Of a stretch of 64,000 bases of DNA, positions 44,851-55,974 are shown one piece after another. Under the pieces are notes generated by a model. It saw nothing but the letters and a program-made list of their open reading frames with translations, was not told the origin of the DNA and searched no databases. The first letter of the stretch is position 1; every line of letters starts with the position of its first letter. The DNA is taken from contig BCIO01000002.1 in NCBI GenBank assembly GCA_001599975.1, forward strand, positions 4,450,242-4,514,241, given 5' to 3'. Origin of the DNA: Cystobasidiopsis lactophilus (taxonomy: Eukaryota > Basidiomycota > Agaricostilbomycetes > Agaricostilbales > Chionosphaeraceae). The translations under genes were made by a program, and so were the position numbers.

Positions 44851-45888
44851 ATGACCCAAGAAAGCAGCTCAGAACAAAGGGCGGAGCAAAGGGCCAGGGC
44901 TTTGGGGTTGGCGCCTTTCTTCTCCTTTCTCTGCCTTCACGCGTCCTCTGTCGGCATCCTCGAGCTTTTGCTGGACTGCCGCTTCCATCGTCTCCAAGAC
45001 TGGGTGCTGGACAACTTCGACTTCCAAGCCTTCTCTGCATACCACGTCAGCCTTTTCATCGACCATTTGTCGCCTCTCACGCCCAACTTACCGCTTCAAC
45101 TGCCATCGTCTCGCATCACCGAGCTCACTGTGACAATTCAGACCAGCTATTCCCTGCCGGCGAAGTCTTACATGCTGTTCTTGCACGCTCTGGAGCTTGA
45201 CCCCGACCGGCTGCAAGTTTTGAACATGCTGGTTTCCTCCAGCCACACCTCCCCGTCTGCCTACAAACCCCCTCTTTTCCGACACCTGAAGCAGCTCATG
45301 CTTTTCGATGAATTGCTGTCCTGGTTTGCCGGGATGTATGACGACCCAACCAATCCGCTGGACAGCTGTATCGTGCCGTATTTGGAAAAACCGGCTGCGG
45401 CGGAGTATCTCCCAGCGCAGGTGAACCACTTGCAGCTGGCGTTGGTCGTCACTCCAGAGTTTGAGGGGGCCAGGACCGAAACCTTTTGGCAGCACATGGC
45501 CATCAAGCGAGCGCGCAAGATGGCAATTTGGGTCAACGAGATACAGAATTCCTCCATGCTGGCGAGCACGGTGGTCGTCAACCTGTTTCAGGCCTCGTCT
45601 TTTACTCGGGAGCTGCTCCTGGAGGTCTCTGGGCTGAATGTCCGCGATCTCCAGGAGATCCGCGACTTTCTCTCAACCCAGCCTCACACCAGCGACCGTC
45701 GACTATCTATCCCCTTTCGTATCAACCGTTCGGGAACTGGCGCTGACGAAATTGCCTTTGACGAGGCTATGGTGGCCGTGGAAGCTGCGGGACGGGCCAA
45801 GGGCATTACTGTGAGCTTCGGCCACGTCAAGGAGGTGCGGAAGCATTCGGGCTTCTTGTTCGATCTGGGCGAGTACCATTTCGACTGA
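44851..45888 (+). CDS. Unrecognised protein, possibly leucine-rich-repeat-like
   Basis: A single uninterrupted frame starts MTQESSSEQRAEQRARALGL and runs 345 residues. It has regularly spaced leucine-rich stretches (VLDNFDFQAFSAYHVSLFID, ITELTVTIQTSYSLPAKSYM, LHALELDPDRLQVLNMLVSS, HLKQLMLFDELLSWFAGMY), a pattern seen in F-box/LRR fungal proteins, but no F-box is evident. The C-terminus is GHVKEVRKHSGFLFDLGEY. The lack of introns is unusual for this window. The true start may lie in an upstream exon. No function can be given. Confidence 0.55.
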   Translation: MTQESSSEQRAEQRARALGLAPFFSFLCLHASSVGILELLLDCRFHRLQDWVLDNFDFQAFSAYHVSLFIDHLSPLTPNLPLQLPSSRITELTVTIQTSYSLPAKSYMLFLHALELDPDRLQVLNMLVSSSHTSPSAYKPPLFRHLKQLMLFDELLSWFAGMYDDPTNPLDSCIVPYLEKPAAAEYLPAQVNHLQLALVVTPEFEGARTETFWQHMAIKRARKMAIWVNEIQNSSMLASTVVVNLFQASSFTRELLLEVSGLNVRDLQEIRDFLSTQPHTSDRRLSIPFRINRSGTGADEIAFDEAMVAVEAAGRAKGITVSFGHVKEVRKHSGFLFDLGEYHFD

Positions 45889-46308
45889 AAGCTGCCACAA
45901 AGCTTCAAGTGGGTCGGTCTTAGCCAAGTGATCTTACTGGATCCTAGCTGACTTTGATGCAGCGTCTTGCCCGCATTTACTCAGTTTGCATCCACCCTTA
46001 CACCTTTACACCTTTTCACATGATGTTTTGGCACGTTGCGATGCCGTTTTGGGTGTCCACGCTCGGGCAGAGGAAGATGGGAGGGTCGGTGGCGAGCGGG
46101 CGGGACTCTGTTTTTGGGCGTCTGGAGCCTCCAACCTTCGCCCGATTGTCTAAGCCATCAATTGTGAATCCAATAGACCTAAGATTGCAATCTGCCACCC
46201 TCAAAACCGCCACTAGCTCATCATGGACCCATGTGTTCGCCACGAGCTATTTTTGCGTCTTGTTCTCGAATCGCCTGTTTCCTCTTTGACCCTGCTTGCT
46301 TGTCTACT
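45889..46308. other. Intergenic, no gene seen
   Basis: Between two co-oriented genes. Short frames without support. Confidence 0.4.
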
Positions 46309-47475
46309 ATGTCCAGCCATGATAGCACAGCGAGAGCAGCCCAAGAGGTCTCTGCAACTCCAGTGGCCGAGAGGGATGGCGTCACTGCCGGTCAACTGCA
46401 CAACTCGGAATCCAGCGAGCTCGAGTTCCACCGCGGATCGTGCCATTGCCAAGTGTGTTCTAAACGTCTGATCAACAAGCATGCCACTAATGCTGAGAGC
46501 CAAAGGCTGTGGTGTTCAACGTGAAATGCCCGCCGATTGTGGATTGTGGAACTTGCGATTGTAAGCAAGCTGTCCCTTCTTGCCCCTTCACACGAGCCAC
46601 CTTCTGAAGAGTGTAATAGGTTCTTACGTTTGTTATCGTCTCACCAAGAGCGATGCACACCTTTCGCTCAAAGCTCGAGTCGCAGTGCTTGAAAAGAGGA
46701 ATCGTCTGGGGCTTTGCCGAGCCTGGCGACTTGGTCTTAGAGAAAGGCCGAGAGAGCTTGAAGGAGTACGCGTTTGGAGAAAAGACCCGGCAGCAGCTGG
46801 CCTGCCGTATGTGCGGGACGTTCATTGGGACTGGCACCTCGGCGGCTTCTTGGCCTGAGGGAAGTTGGCCGGGAGGTCCTCGACAAGTGTGCTTCAATGT
46901 TGGTCTTCCTCTTCTTCGAAAGAAGAAACGAAAGGGTAGTGACGATCGCAAACCAGGTTCGAGCCTTGAGGGACTTTGACCACCATACCCTCTCTTTGCC
47001 ACTTTCCTTTAAAGGAGCAAGCTATCCTCCAATTTACAAACCAGCCCCTCCCATCGCCCACGATTTTTCTAAGAGAGAAGGCTACGACGTCTACTTCGGC
47101 CACTGCCACTGCCAAGCCGTCCAATTCGCCACCCAGTCCAAGCCTTTTGAAGAGGCCGACATCTGCGATTGCAACTGCAGCATCTGCGCTGGCAATGGCG
47201 TCCTCTGGCTCTACCCTCTTCACGGAGAGTATATCTTCTCGCCTGAGTCCAAGGTGCACTTGGTGCGGTACGTCTTCAACACGGAAGCCGAAAACCCCAA
47301 CCAGTTCTTCTCCTGCGACACTTGCGGCATCTTGATCTACGAAGAGAGGGAGGCGACGGATGGGATTGGGTTGAATGCGAGGCTGTTGGACGGGCCAGAG
47401 TTGGTGAACAAGGCGGCAAAGTGCGCCACGAGGGAGAACGACCGGGTCAAGCCGCCGCTTTATGTGCTGAAATAG
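46309..47475 (+). CDS. Double GFA-domain protein (Mss4-like fold)
   Basis: GFA domains are zinc-binding modules named after a formaldehyde-activating enzyme; many family members have no known reaction. Domain 1 shows FHRGSCHCQ, then AVVFNVKCPPIVDCGTCDC, CLKRGIVWGFAEPGDLVLEK, LKEYAFGEKTRQQLACRMCG. Domain 2 shows FGHCHCQAVQFATQSKPF, CDCNCSICAGNGVLWLYPLH and FSCDTCGILIYEE, with all zinc cysteines. The linker is VRALRDFDHHTLSLPLSFKG. The junction between TCDC and CLKRG of domain 1 is not settled. The expected Cx-C-x2-C spacing does not come from any ordinary GT-AG pair I could find, so an exon may be missed there. Confidence 0.7.
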
Positions 47476-48096
47476 GTGCATGCAAACCCGGATTTTGGCT
47501 CTTTCGTTGAAATAGACTTGGTGCTAGTTCGTCAGTCGTGCCAGCCAGCCTGAAGACCGACGCCACCTCGTCCCTCTGCTTCTTCCTCAGCGACGTCCGC
47601 GATGACTTGTCCCGATTCCTTACCTTCTGAGCATTTCGAGCAGGATTCCAATGCCATCGTCTTCTCTCACGATACCTTGCGAGCCTGGTCGCGTGGATGT
47701 GCGCCCGGGACTCGACATGTCGCCAGCCTGGCCCGGCCATCATTTTTTGAAGCTCCTTCAGCTCTCGACGCGAACAGCGCGCTGTGAATGCCTTTTGATA
47801 TGCTATTGTCTCAAAGAAACAAAGAAGCCGTCGTCGAGCAGCCCCAACTTGATAGAGGAATTGGCAAGCGGCTTTGACCGCGCAAACTTTTGCTGGCGAA
47901 TCTCCCAAATTTGCCACCTGGCCTCGTACCATCTAGAACCTCTGTATCAGGATCTAGAGTTTCTAAAGATGGCATTTCGATCAGGCGCTGCCTTGATCGG
48001 AACCAAGACAATGATTGACCGTGGATCCTGCGTCGTCCCACACTGTGGAGACAGCAAAGCAAGCCCTCTCCATCTTGCTCGATAACGTCGAAAAAC
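47476..48096. other. Intergenic, no gene recognised
   Basis: Arg-rich frames on the minus strand (up to 161 codons) do not resemble a known protein and lack an intron pattern. Confidence 0.4.
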
Positions 48097-48714
48097 ATGA
48101 GCGACACTCACTTGCTGGCCAATATTGCATATTATGGCGTCGCCGGCGTTGGGTTGGTCACTAGCCCGCTGAGGGTGTTCCAGCTGTTCGATTTGGCCTT
48201 CAAGCCTATTGAAAGGGTCACTGGCCTGGTGAGATGATCTGCGATTCTTCCCGTCCACAGTTTATTCAATTGACAGCCGCCCATTTACGACCCTTACAAC
48301 CTGACCAAATCCGAAGAGCGCTTGATCCAGACTTGTGAGTTTGCCGCAACCACTTCGCTCAACCAACTCACTCTCGAACTCAGGGGGTGTTGTGGTCCTC
48401 ATGTTGACGTGAGTGAACGCTTCCATCTCCGTCCTCAATGCTCAACTGTTCCCCTTATCAGCGCTTCGTACATTGCGGGTCGGGACGATGTCAAGTTTAA
48501 ACGCATTAATGGTGAGCACCAGACTTTACCGAGTCCCTTGTGTGTGCTTAAACAGCCCTAAACAGCCACTCTGAAGGGCCTCATTGGCATCTTGGGCGTC
48601 ACCCTCTGTGCGACGGGCGCACCGGGCCGCAACAGCTCGATGGCCTTCATCTCTGCTGCAGAGCTCATCTTTTCGGCGCTCTACGGCTCCGTTGTGGGAT
48701 TTGCTGGTCTTTGA
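48097..48714 (+). CDS. Small multi-pass membrane protein
   Basis: Five exons (48097-48228, 48277-48334, 48384-48408, 48462-48511, 48566-48714) give 137 residues exactly in frame. One exon is only 25 bases long. Hydrophobic segments are ANIAYYGVAGVGLVTS, WGVVVLMLTASYIAG, LKGLIGILGVTLCATG and AELIFSALYGSVVGFAGL. The loop after segment 2 is charged (RDDVKFKRIN). It starts MSDTHLLANIAYYG. The pattern is that of a small endomembrane protein, and no family is recognised. Reading-frame consistency across five exons makes the gene real even though its function is unknown. Confidence 0.7.
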
Positions 48715-49055
48715 AGAGTGTGCTGGGCGAGTGAACAGTGTGCTTCAAAGGGCTAGCGGTCCAAAGTCTGAACACCTGGCCACCCTTTGCTTGCCACCTC
48801 TTTTGTCTCGACTTTCCTTGTATGCTAGCATCATCTTGCTCTTCAGTCTTCCCTCGGTCGATTTCTAAGCCCGAAGCTATCTTAGCCGAATGTTCGTGAG
48901 AAGTGACGAACTCCGCCGGTGGAGGCGCCAATCGGGAAACTTCCGGCGTCAAACCCAAGTATACAACAAGTATTATGAAAAGGTTCTACAATCCTGCATC
49001 CCGTGGAGACAAAATAGCGAAAATTGAATGGTGCTCCTCGGCTCGATGAAGTTGA
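48715..49055. other. Convergent 3' flanks, no gene
   Basis: Between the small membrane protein and the DSN1 stop. Nothing coding seen. Confidence 0.4.
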
Positions 49056-50446
49056 CTACCTCTTGCCCGTCGCGACATCCTTGTTGGCGATAAGCCGGAG
49101 CAGATCGACGCTTGTGCTTCTTGAGTTTGAGAAGGAAGTCTTGGACAGCAGAGCCGCTGACGCCAGAGCCATGCGGTGCTTGGAGTATTCGTAAGCGGTG
49201 GCTGAGAGCTGTTCCAGTCGATGGGTCGCCATGTGGCAGTTGCTGATCTGTTCGTGACCGTAGACAGCATGAGCAAACGCGAGGGAGAAGGCTGGAGGAA
49301 AGCCAAACGGACCTGAAGACGAAGCTGGGCAAACGACAAGCCGACTTCCGCCTCGACGTCAATTTCGTCCGCGCCCGGCATGACGCCCACACCAGCATCG
49401 CTCTTCCTCCTCGCTCCCTCCTTCGCGACCGCCTTGGCCTCCAGCATCTTTCCCAGCCCCAGTAGATCCTCTTCCGTCTTGATGCGCTCCAGATCCAAGC
49501 TGACCAGGTTGAGATTGTACTGGACCGGCTTCTCCTCCGCTGCCGATTGAGCCAGTCGAACCGCATTGTCTCGGACCAGCGTGAACTTCTTGAGTTGAGC
49601 CCGGCGCAGGGCGTCTTCGGCGCTGCACTCCATTGCCCAAGCTTCCAGCGCGGCCATCTTTTGGCGAGCGGCCACATTGTCTGGGTTTTCTCGGAGTTTC
49701 TTGGTGGTGGAGATCGAGGCAGCGGGAGCGGGTAGAGATTCGAAAGTGAGGCTGGAGGCTAAGGTGGAGCCGCGTGAGGAGAGGTCCTTGACAAAAGCAG
49801 AAATGGCCTCTTGCGCTATTGCTCCCGCTCCGTCGTCGAGCGACAGGCGGTCTAGGGTGCGCTTGGCGGACCAGGTGAGCAGGGTGAGCAGCCGGTCGTC
49901 CAGCGCCGAGCTGAGATCGATATGGCGATACAGCGTGCTATCATCGACGGACGGGTGCGGCGTGGCTTGATTGAACACACCTATGATTAGCTTACACATT
50001 GATACAGTGCACAGAGTACATAATTGAGGCAAACAAGGCTCACCATCGAGGCCAGAGCCGATCCCGGACGCCCGCCTGCCCCGTCGATCCAAGCTGGTCC
50101 TGCGCTCCTGGGTGGCGCGCATCTGCTGGTTGCGCTGGATCTGGGGCGTCTCTGCTTCGGTCACGGCCACCGTCTTGTCCTTGGCTTTGGCCCTGGCCGG
50201 CGTGGCGAGCAGTTTGGGGCCGGCATAAGGCTCGGTAGTGAACTCAAAGTCCTTGACCTTCTTCGCTGGCTTCTTGCCCGTTGTCAATCGCGCCCGCTGG
50301 TGGCCAGCATCAATGTGAGCTCTTGGCAGGTGGACCGGAGAGCGACAACGGACCTTCTGCGAGTCTTGGGACTGCGACTGGGACGAGGACCGCTTTTGAG
50401 GCACGAGCAGCGTCGGCTGGCTGCTGCTGCCGCCACCAGAGGTCAT
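49056..50446 (-). CDS. DSN1: Kinetochore MIND-complex subunit DSN1/Mis13
   Basis: Dsn1 belongs to the Mis12 (MIND) complex, which bridges inner-kinetochore proteins and the outer Ndc80 complex. The N-terminus (MTSGGGSSSQPTLLVPQKRS) is disordered. The conserved core has RRTSLDRRGRRASGIGSGL, a basic serine motif of the Aurora-B target type, then TPHPSVDDSTLYRHIDLSSA and LLTLLTWSAKRTLDRLSL, followed by coiled-coil (LEAWAMECSAEDALRRAQLK). Three exons are used. The last begins ISNCHMATHRLEQLSATAYE and ends NKDVATGKR. The upstream frame stays open to 50821 with a possible ATG at 50629, but MTSGG fits best. About 430 residues. Confidence 0.85.
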
Positions 50447-52157
50447 TCTTGATATCTGTTGAGTGGCGACTACGGGTGCATGCGGCTCTAGGTCTGCAGG
50501 AGAGAGGACAGCTCCAAAAAACAACAAAGGCGCGTCTTCCCTCCTCTCGGCGCGCCGGCTTGTGGGCGGGTGGCGACCATTTGGCCTTTGCTTTGGATAG
50601 CTTGGAAGCCTAACAATGGCGAAGTCTGACATGGTACAAGAAAATGGAGAAGGCCTTTGGGGACTGCCGGCTGCACGAAACTTCCATTCTTCCCTCTGCC
50701 GAACTCCCCATCCTAAGATACGACCGGCCAACCAGACGCTTGGAAGGTGCCAGAGAGAGAGAGAGAGCTGTTCGTGGTTGTAATGATGGTCAGGGCGCCA
50801 AAGGACGCCAAGGCAGACCATCGAAGTCTATAAGCTTCTAATTGGAGATGAGGTGGGCGGTGGACTTGATCAAAGGTGCTTCGTCCAGCTCGCCCAGCTA
50901 TCATGCGTAGCATCTGGAGGTGTTTCGATGCTATTGACATGCACTGGTCCATCTGAGGATGAGCCAAAAGCGCCATCTTGTCCGACCTGCAGAGGTCCGG
51001 TGGAGGTTGACGTTGGTGGTCGCAGTCGACAACTTCCCGTAGTCCGAGCTGGCTGGGAAAAGTTGGTGGATATTGTAAGTGCCTCTGAGCTGCTCTCAAG
51101 CCCAGCACCGAGCCAGAGACGCCATCTTGCTGGCGAACTGCGGAAGATGGCTGGCCACCGTCTCCAAAATCGCTTCCGACAACCTGGTGCCGCATACGTT
51201 GGAGATGGTCGTCAGATGCTTCCAAGTCTGGAAATTGCACTGATGAGGTCGTATTGAGGCGCTGATCTTTGGTCCGGGTCACTGAGGAAGATGGCTGAAC
51301 CCAAGCTTGTTGGAGCTCCCGAGTTGCCAATGTCAATGCGTGATGATATTGGGCTGCAAGATGTCATCGCTGTCTTGGAGTGCCCTGATTCGACCAGGGA
51401 ATGCCAAAGGCGCCATTGTCCAAGCTTGAAATCTCGAGCTCTTCCCCATCGCCACCACCTCGAGCCGGGCCATCGAGCCGGGCCAAAAACACGCCACGAA
51501 TACCATCCACTTCTTTTCTAGTCTGGTCATAGCTGACCATGAAACCACGAGCCTTGAGCATCTATCGCCGCCTGCCTTGTCACCCTCTCGGGGCCAGGTC
51601 TGGTGAGCTGTGAGCCTTGGCAATGAGGCATTTCCCTTGACTGCCCAAAACCCAGATCTCTCGAGAATCCAATCTTAAGGCGAGAATGATCCAAAGCTTT
51701 GTCTAATCGGAGCCAGACCGGAGGGAAGGACCAGGAGGACAGAAACCAAACAAATGGGCAAAGAGAACCGATCCTCCTCCGAAGCGAACACCAGACGAAC
51801 GAGAGGGCAGACGACCATTATTTCCAAGCGACCGACGACGACCAGCTAGTCAGCTGCTGGTTGGTTGGTACCTGAAGGTCAGGAACATCCGAGGTCGCCT
51901 GGTCCTTTGTTGTGTTCGTGACCCAGAGCACGTTGGAGGGTCCGACTTCGGCATTTTGATCTGGACCATCCTTGTCCTCTCTCGCAACAAGTTCACAGTG
52001 TCGCCGCTGCCAAACAACAACGAAGCCAAGCAAAGCGTGGGAAGAAAGGCTCGATAACTTTTTATTTTTCCCGGGCTTCAAGCCTCCTTGTTTGCGCTTG
52101 CCCTTTTCAGGTCCCAACCAATAGTTACACAGTGGCAAGCAAGGCAGGAGGGACAGA
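50447..52157. other. Long gene-poor stretch before the G-alpha gene
   Basis: Contains a GA repeat (about 50753-50768). A 207-codon minus-strand frame at 50713-51336 has no family resemblance, and neither do the plus-strand frames. It probably holds the long promoter and leader of the G-alpha gene. Confidence 0.4.
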
Positions 52158-53735
52158 ATGGGCTGCGGACAGAGCAGCACGTTGGAGCAGGACGCCAATG
52201 GCTTGTCAAGAGCGAAGGACCGGAGCTATGCGATTGACCGGCAACTCGAGCAAGACTCGCGCCAGTTCCGCCGAGAGTGCAAGATCCTCCTCCTGGGTAT
52301 GTGTCCCTTGTTGGCATTTGGCTAAGTCCAAAAACAACTTAGCCATGGACGAGTGAACAGGCTCAGGCGAGAGCGGCAAGTCGACGGTCGTCAAGCAGAT
52401 GAAGATCATCCACCAGAATGGCTACACCGTCGACGAGCTGCTGCTCTACCGGGCCACAGTGTACAAGAGTGCGTCCACTGTGATTACATGATAATCAGGC
52501 ATTGCTGATGCAAGACACAGACCTGATGGACTCAGCCCAAGCGATTGTCATGGCCATGCGCCGCTTCAAGTTGGACCCCGTCGAATCCGTCAACCGCCAC
52601 TTCGCAGATCGCATCTTGGAGTTCCGCATCGACGCCAACGGCCAGCTCCTGCCACAAGACTTGGTGCAGGCGATTGAGTCCCTCTGGCACGACCCCATCA
52701 TCCCCACCGTCCTCGACCGCCAGTCCGAGTTCTACTTGATGGACTCGGCCTCCTACTTCTTCGACCAGGTCCAGCGCATAGGCAGGCACGACTACATCCC
52801 CAACGAGGGCGACGTCTTGAGGGCGCGCACCAAAACAACGGGCATCTCCGAAACAAAGTTCACCTCTGGCCAGTTGTCCATCCACATGTTCGACGTTGGT
52901 GGCCAGAGATCAGAGCGCAAGAAGGTGCGTTGTCCATGTCCTACTTTCCGCATATTGAAGGATATTGACATTGGTTTCGTTCACACAGTGGTGAGTTTCC
53001 GGGCCGACTATCCGATTAAGGTTTTCATCAGCGATACTGAGTTGTGTCACTCAGGATCCACTGCTTCGAAGCGGTCACCTCCATCATCTTTTGCGTCGCC
53101 CTCTCAGAGTACGACCAGGTCCTCCTCGAGGAATCCGGCCAGGTAAATATCCTGTGCCTTGGACCCTAAACAAGCTGAACGTGGTGTTCAGAACCGAATG
53201 GCCGAGTCCTTGGTCCTCTTCGAATCCGTCATCAACTCGAGGTGGTTCGTCCGCACGTCCATCATCCTCTTCCTCAACAAAATCGATTTGGTAGGATTGC
53301 CCCCTTTGCCTTGGGAAAGTCATTTCAAACTAACTATGGGTGAACGCGCGCACACAGTTCAAAGTCAAGCTGCCAAAGGTGCCACTAGACCAATACTTCC
53401 CAGAGTACACCGGCGGCGCGGACGTCAACAAGGCCGCCAAGTACATCCTCTGGCGCTTCACCCAGCTCAACCGCGCCAGGTTGTCCATCTACCCCCAGTT
53501 CGTCTTCAGCCCCTTTGTTCCCAATGGACATAAAGAGGCTGACCGTAGACGAAAACAGCTTGACACAAGCGACAGACACGTCCAACATCCGGCTCGTCTT
53601 TGCCGCCGTCAAGGGTTCGTTCTTTTGCCCCCTTTACAATATGTCTCCCTTGCACCAGCGCTGACATATACGGCTTGGGTGAAACGAACAGAGACCATCC
53701 TCCAGAACGCACTGCGGGACAGCGGCATTCTCTGA
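52158..53735 (+). CDS. Heterotrimeric G-protein alpha subunit
   Basis: The start MGCGQSS supplies an N-myristoylation glycine and a palmitoylation cysteine. The GTPase motifs are in place: [16 protein letters not shown] (P-loop), [10 protein letters not shown] (switch I arginine), [13 protein letters not shown] (switch II), FLNKIDLF (NKxD) and FAAVKETILQ. Seven introns, two of which split switch II and NKxD. The C-terminus is ALRDSGIL and lacks the cysteine four from the end that pertussis toxin modifies. This places it outside fungal group I and nearest to group III (cAMP-pathway type), which is inference. About 355 residues, normal length. The GPCR-like gene in this window has no proven link. 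Confidence 0.92.
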
Positions 53736-54450
53736 CCCACCGCCTTTCGATTTTGACTTCTCCCTCTCTCTCGCCTTTTTAACGACTTAACGACTCTCCT
53801 CTCGACTTGCTCATCGTAATCTGTCTACACAAACCCTACACCACCACCCTTTGGGGGAACCCTTGGGGGGATTTATTACACTCTCTCTTCTCTTTTCTCT
53901 TTTTTTGGGTCTATAGTTCGCCTCTCCGTTTCTTGCTGCTTCTCTCCCAGTGTATAACCACCCCAATTTTTACCTTAAACTTCCCTCTCGTTAGTTCTGA
54001 TGTTGGACACTCTTGGCTCTCTCTCTCTCTCTCAATTCGATGGGGAGGGCGAAAGGGAAGGGGAGGGAAAAGGGAAAAGCCGGAAGCCTTGTTGCATTTT
54101 AAACTGCCTCTTTGTTTAGAAACTTTTGAAGGAGTCCTAGTGTTCGCTGTTTGTGAGTGGATGAGGAAACCCTGGGGGTGGGAGAGGTGGCGGCGGCGAG
54201 TGGCGGCCTCTTAAGAACTGCGTTTGGATGAAAGACTCAAACTTGATGGATAATACTGCCAGAGCAGCGCATACTGAGCAGAAGTCGAGATCAGGATACA
54301 AGGACCTGGAGAACCGCAACTGGAAGTGTGCACCCGAGCCCGGTGGCGAAGCATTTGCGGCGCCTCTCAGCTCGCTCGGATCCATCTATCTTCGCTCCGT
54401 GGTGACTACTCGCTATGACGGTTGTACGCTGATGAACGCGGGAAAAGGTG
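53736..54450. other. 3' flank of G-alpha and pyrimidine repeats
   Basis: T-rich and CT-rich sequence, including (CT)n at 54017-54033. No gene seen. Confidence 0.5.
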
Positions 54451-55864
54451 TTAGGAGATTGTTGGAGAGGGGCAAAGAGATGCCGTACCCGGCACACCGA
54501 AAAACAGCAATTGGCCAGCCTCTACACGGGCGGCAGTATCCGTAGAGTTCTTCAAGGTGTCAACGAGGATGCTCCATTCTTTGTCGGTCAGGCCATCTGG
54601 TCCCGGCACCTCGGGGGCATCCATTGGCTCGTCCGCTTGTCCTCCTTCACCTGATCCGAGACCCTGCTCGATGTTGCTCTGGTTGGTCAGGCTTCTCGTT
54701 TGAGCCTCGTCCCACTGGAACTGCTCGACGAGCTGACCGACGCGAATGTCAATCTTTTCGCCCAATGTTCCACTTGCAGCTGTGGGTTTGAAGTAGATCT
54801 GCTCGACGATTTCGGCTATGTCGGTAGCAAAAGCTCTGATGCGTTGAGGGATGGGCTTCTTTTGGTTGATCCAGAACTGCAATTTGGCGTGGGCATTGAG
54901 GACGACGGCTAAGCTGCAGATTTGCTCGGCTGGCGGACGAAGCGAAACGTGCTGAAACGGTGGCAGCGCGGTCTGAGGAGCGCCATAAGTGATAAAATGG
55001 CCGTCCTCCGAGGCCTTGTAAAACGACCACTGGATAACGTCTGGCGGCGGGACCCTGCCATCACGTTGCCACAAGATGCGCGAGGGCGCCATCGGCACGG
55101 GGTAGTTTTGGGGCAAGAAGTCGGTCGCTCTAGGGATCAAGACGTCCCAGGTGACGTCCGAAAATGGGTGGCCGTCAGTCTGGCCTCAGAAGTCGTCTGA
55201 GACGAAGTCCAATGTCAAGCATGCGCGTGCGCGCACCTGCAAAGGTCGCCTCACGCCACTGCCGTGTTCGTTCGCTAAGCGCTGCCATTCGTCATTGGAA
55301 GTTTTGAGGGCCGCCCCCATCAAGACCAAACGGGCCTCTGTGGGCACAATGATGAAGAGGCCATTGCGGTCGAAATCGATATGATAGCCGGCTTCCACTA
55401 CGCAACCGAATGGGTAACACAATCAGAATGAGGCGGGGCGTTACTCACGCAGCAGAGCATTTGGAAGCGAGTCCAGAGCGAAAGCTGGTAGAGCGGGATG
55501 GCCGATGCGCAAGTTGGAGAGTACAGACTCCTGTCAGATAAGTGAGCATAGGCAGATTTGGGGTCTCTGCCTCTTTGCTTACGACGGCACTTTTGCGCAC
55601 AGGATCGCGGCGGACCGCCTTGATGATGTGCGCCGCCTGCAGGTTTGGAGATGCGCAGCCCGTCAGAAACGAGACTTGATCGAGCTGCAGCAACTGGTAG
55701 CGCAGGGTCTTGTCGATCGGGTCCTCGTCGGAAGAGAGGACAGAGGCTCCGGAAACAGTCTGCGTCGGCGAATCCGGTCGAGGCAAGCGACGAAGGAGAA
55801 AGGGGTTGGGAGGCGTATGATGCACTTTGGGCTGCACCACAATGCCCTCGCACACTCTCGACAT
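54451..55864 (-). CDS. Second HNH-nuclease-like protein
   Basis: The protein starts MSRVCEGIVVQPKVHHTPPN and carries SFLTGCASPNLQAAHIIKAV, with the first HNH histidine in AAHII. After an intron it reads AGYHIDFDRNGLFIIVPTEA, where the second histidine and FD fit, and NDEWQRLANEH. The last exon (FLPQNYPVPMAPSRILW, ILVDTLKNSTDTAARVEA) runs into a tail of uncertain frame, ending at 54451. It belongs to the same fungal HNH family as the gene at 4383, but identity is low and the middle is more diverged. Four exons. The gene starts 110 bp from GGPP synthase, in the opposite direction. Activity and target are unknown. Confidence 0.65.
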
Positions 55865-55974
55865 GTTTTCAACTCGAATTCTACACGTAAGCGACGGAAA
55901 ACCAAAGCGAGGGTCGACGTCTGGGCGAAAAAGGTTTGGAAGCAGACGACGGTCGCCACTTTGCTCGCACTGCA

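Noticed and set aside
44291-44854. 188-codon plus-strand frame upstream of the 44851 gene
   Set aside because: Arginine-rich and without family motif, in another phase from the downstream protein. Most likely a chance frame.
50713-51336. 207-codon minus-strand frame
   Set aside because: No domain, no intron pattern, and the composition looks like random translation of GC-rich DNA.
54017-54033. CT dinucleotide run as regulatory element
   Set aside because: A short simple repeat in a 3' flank with no sign of function.
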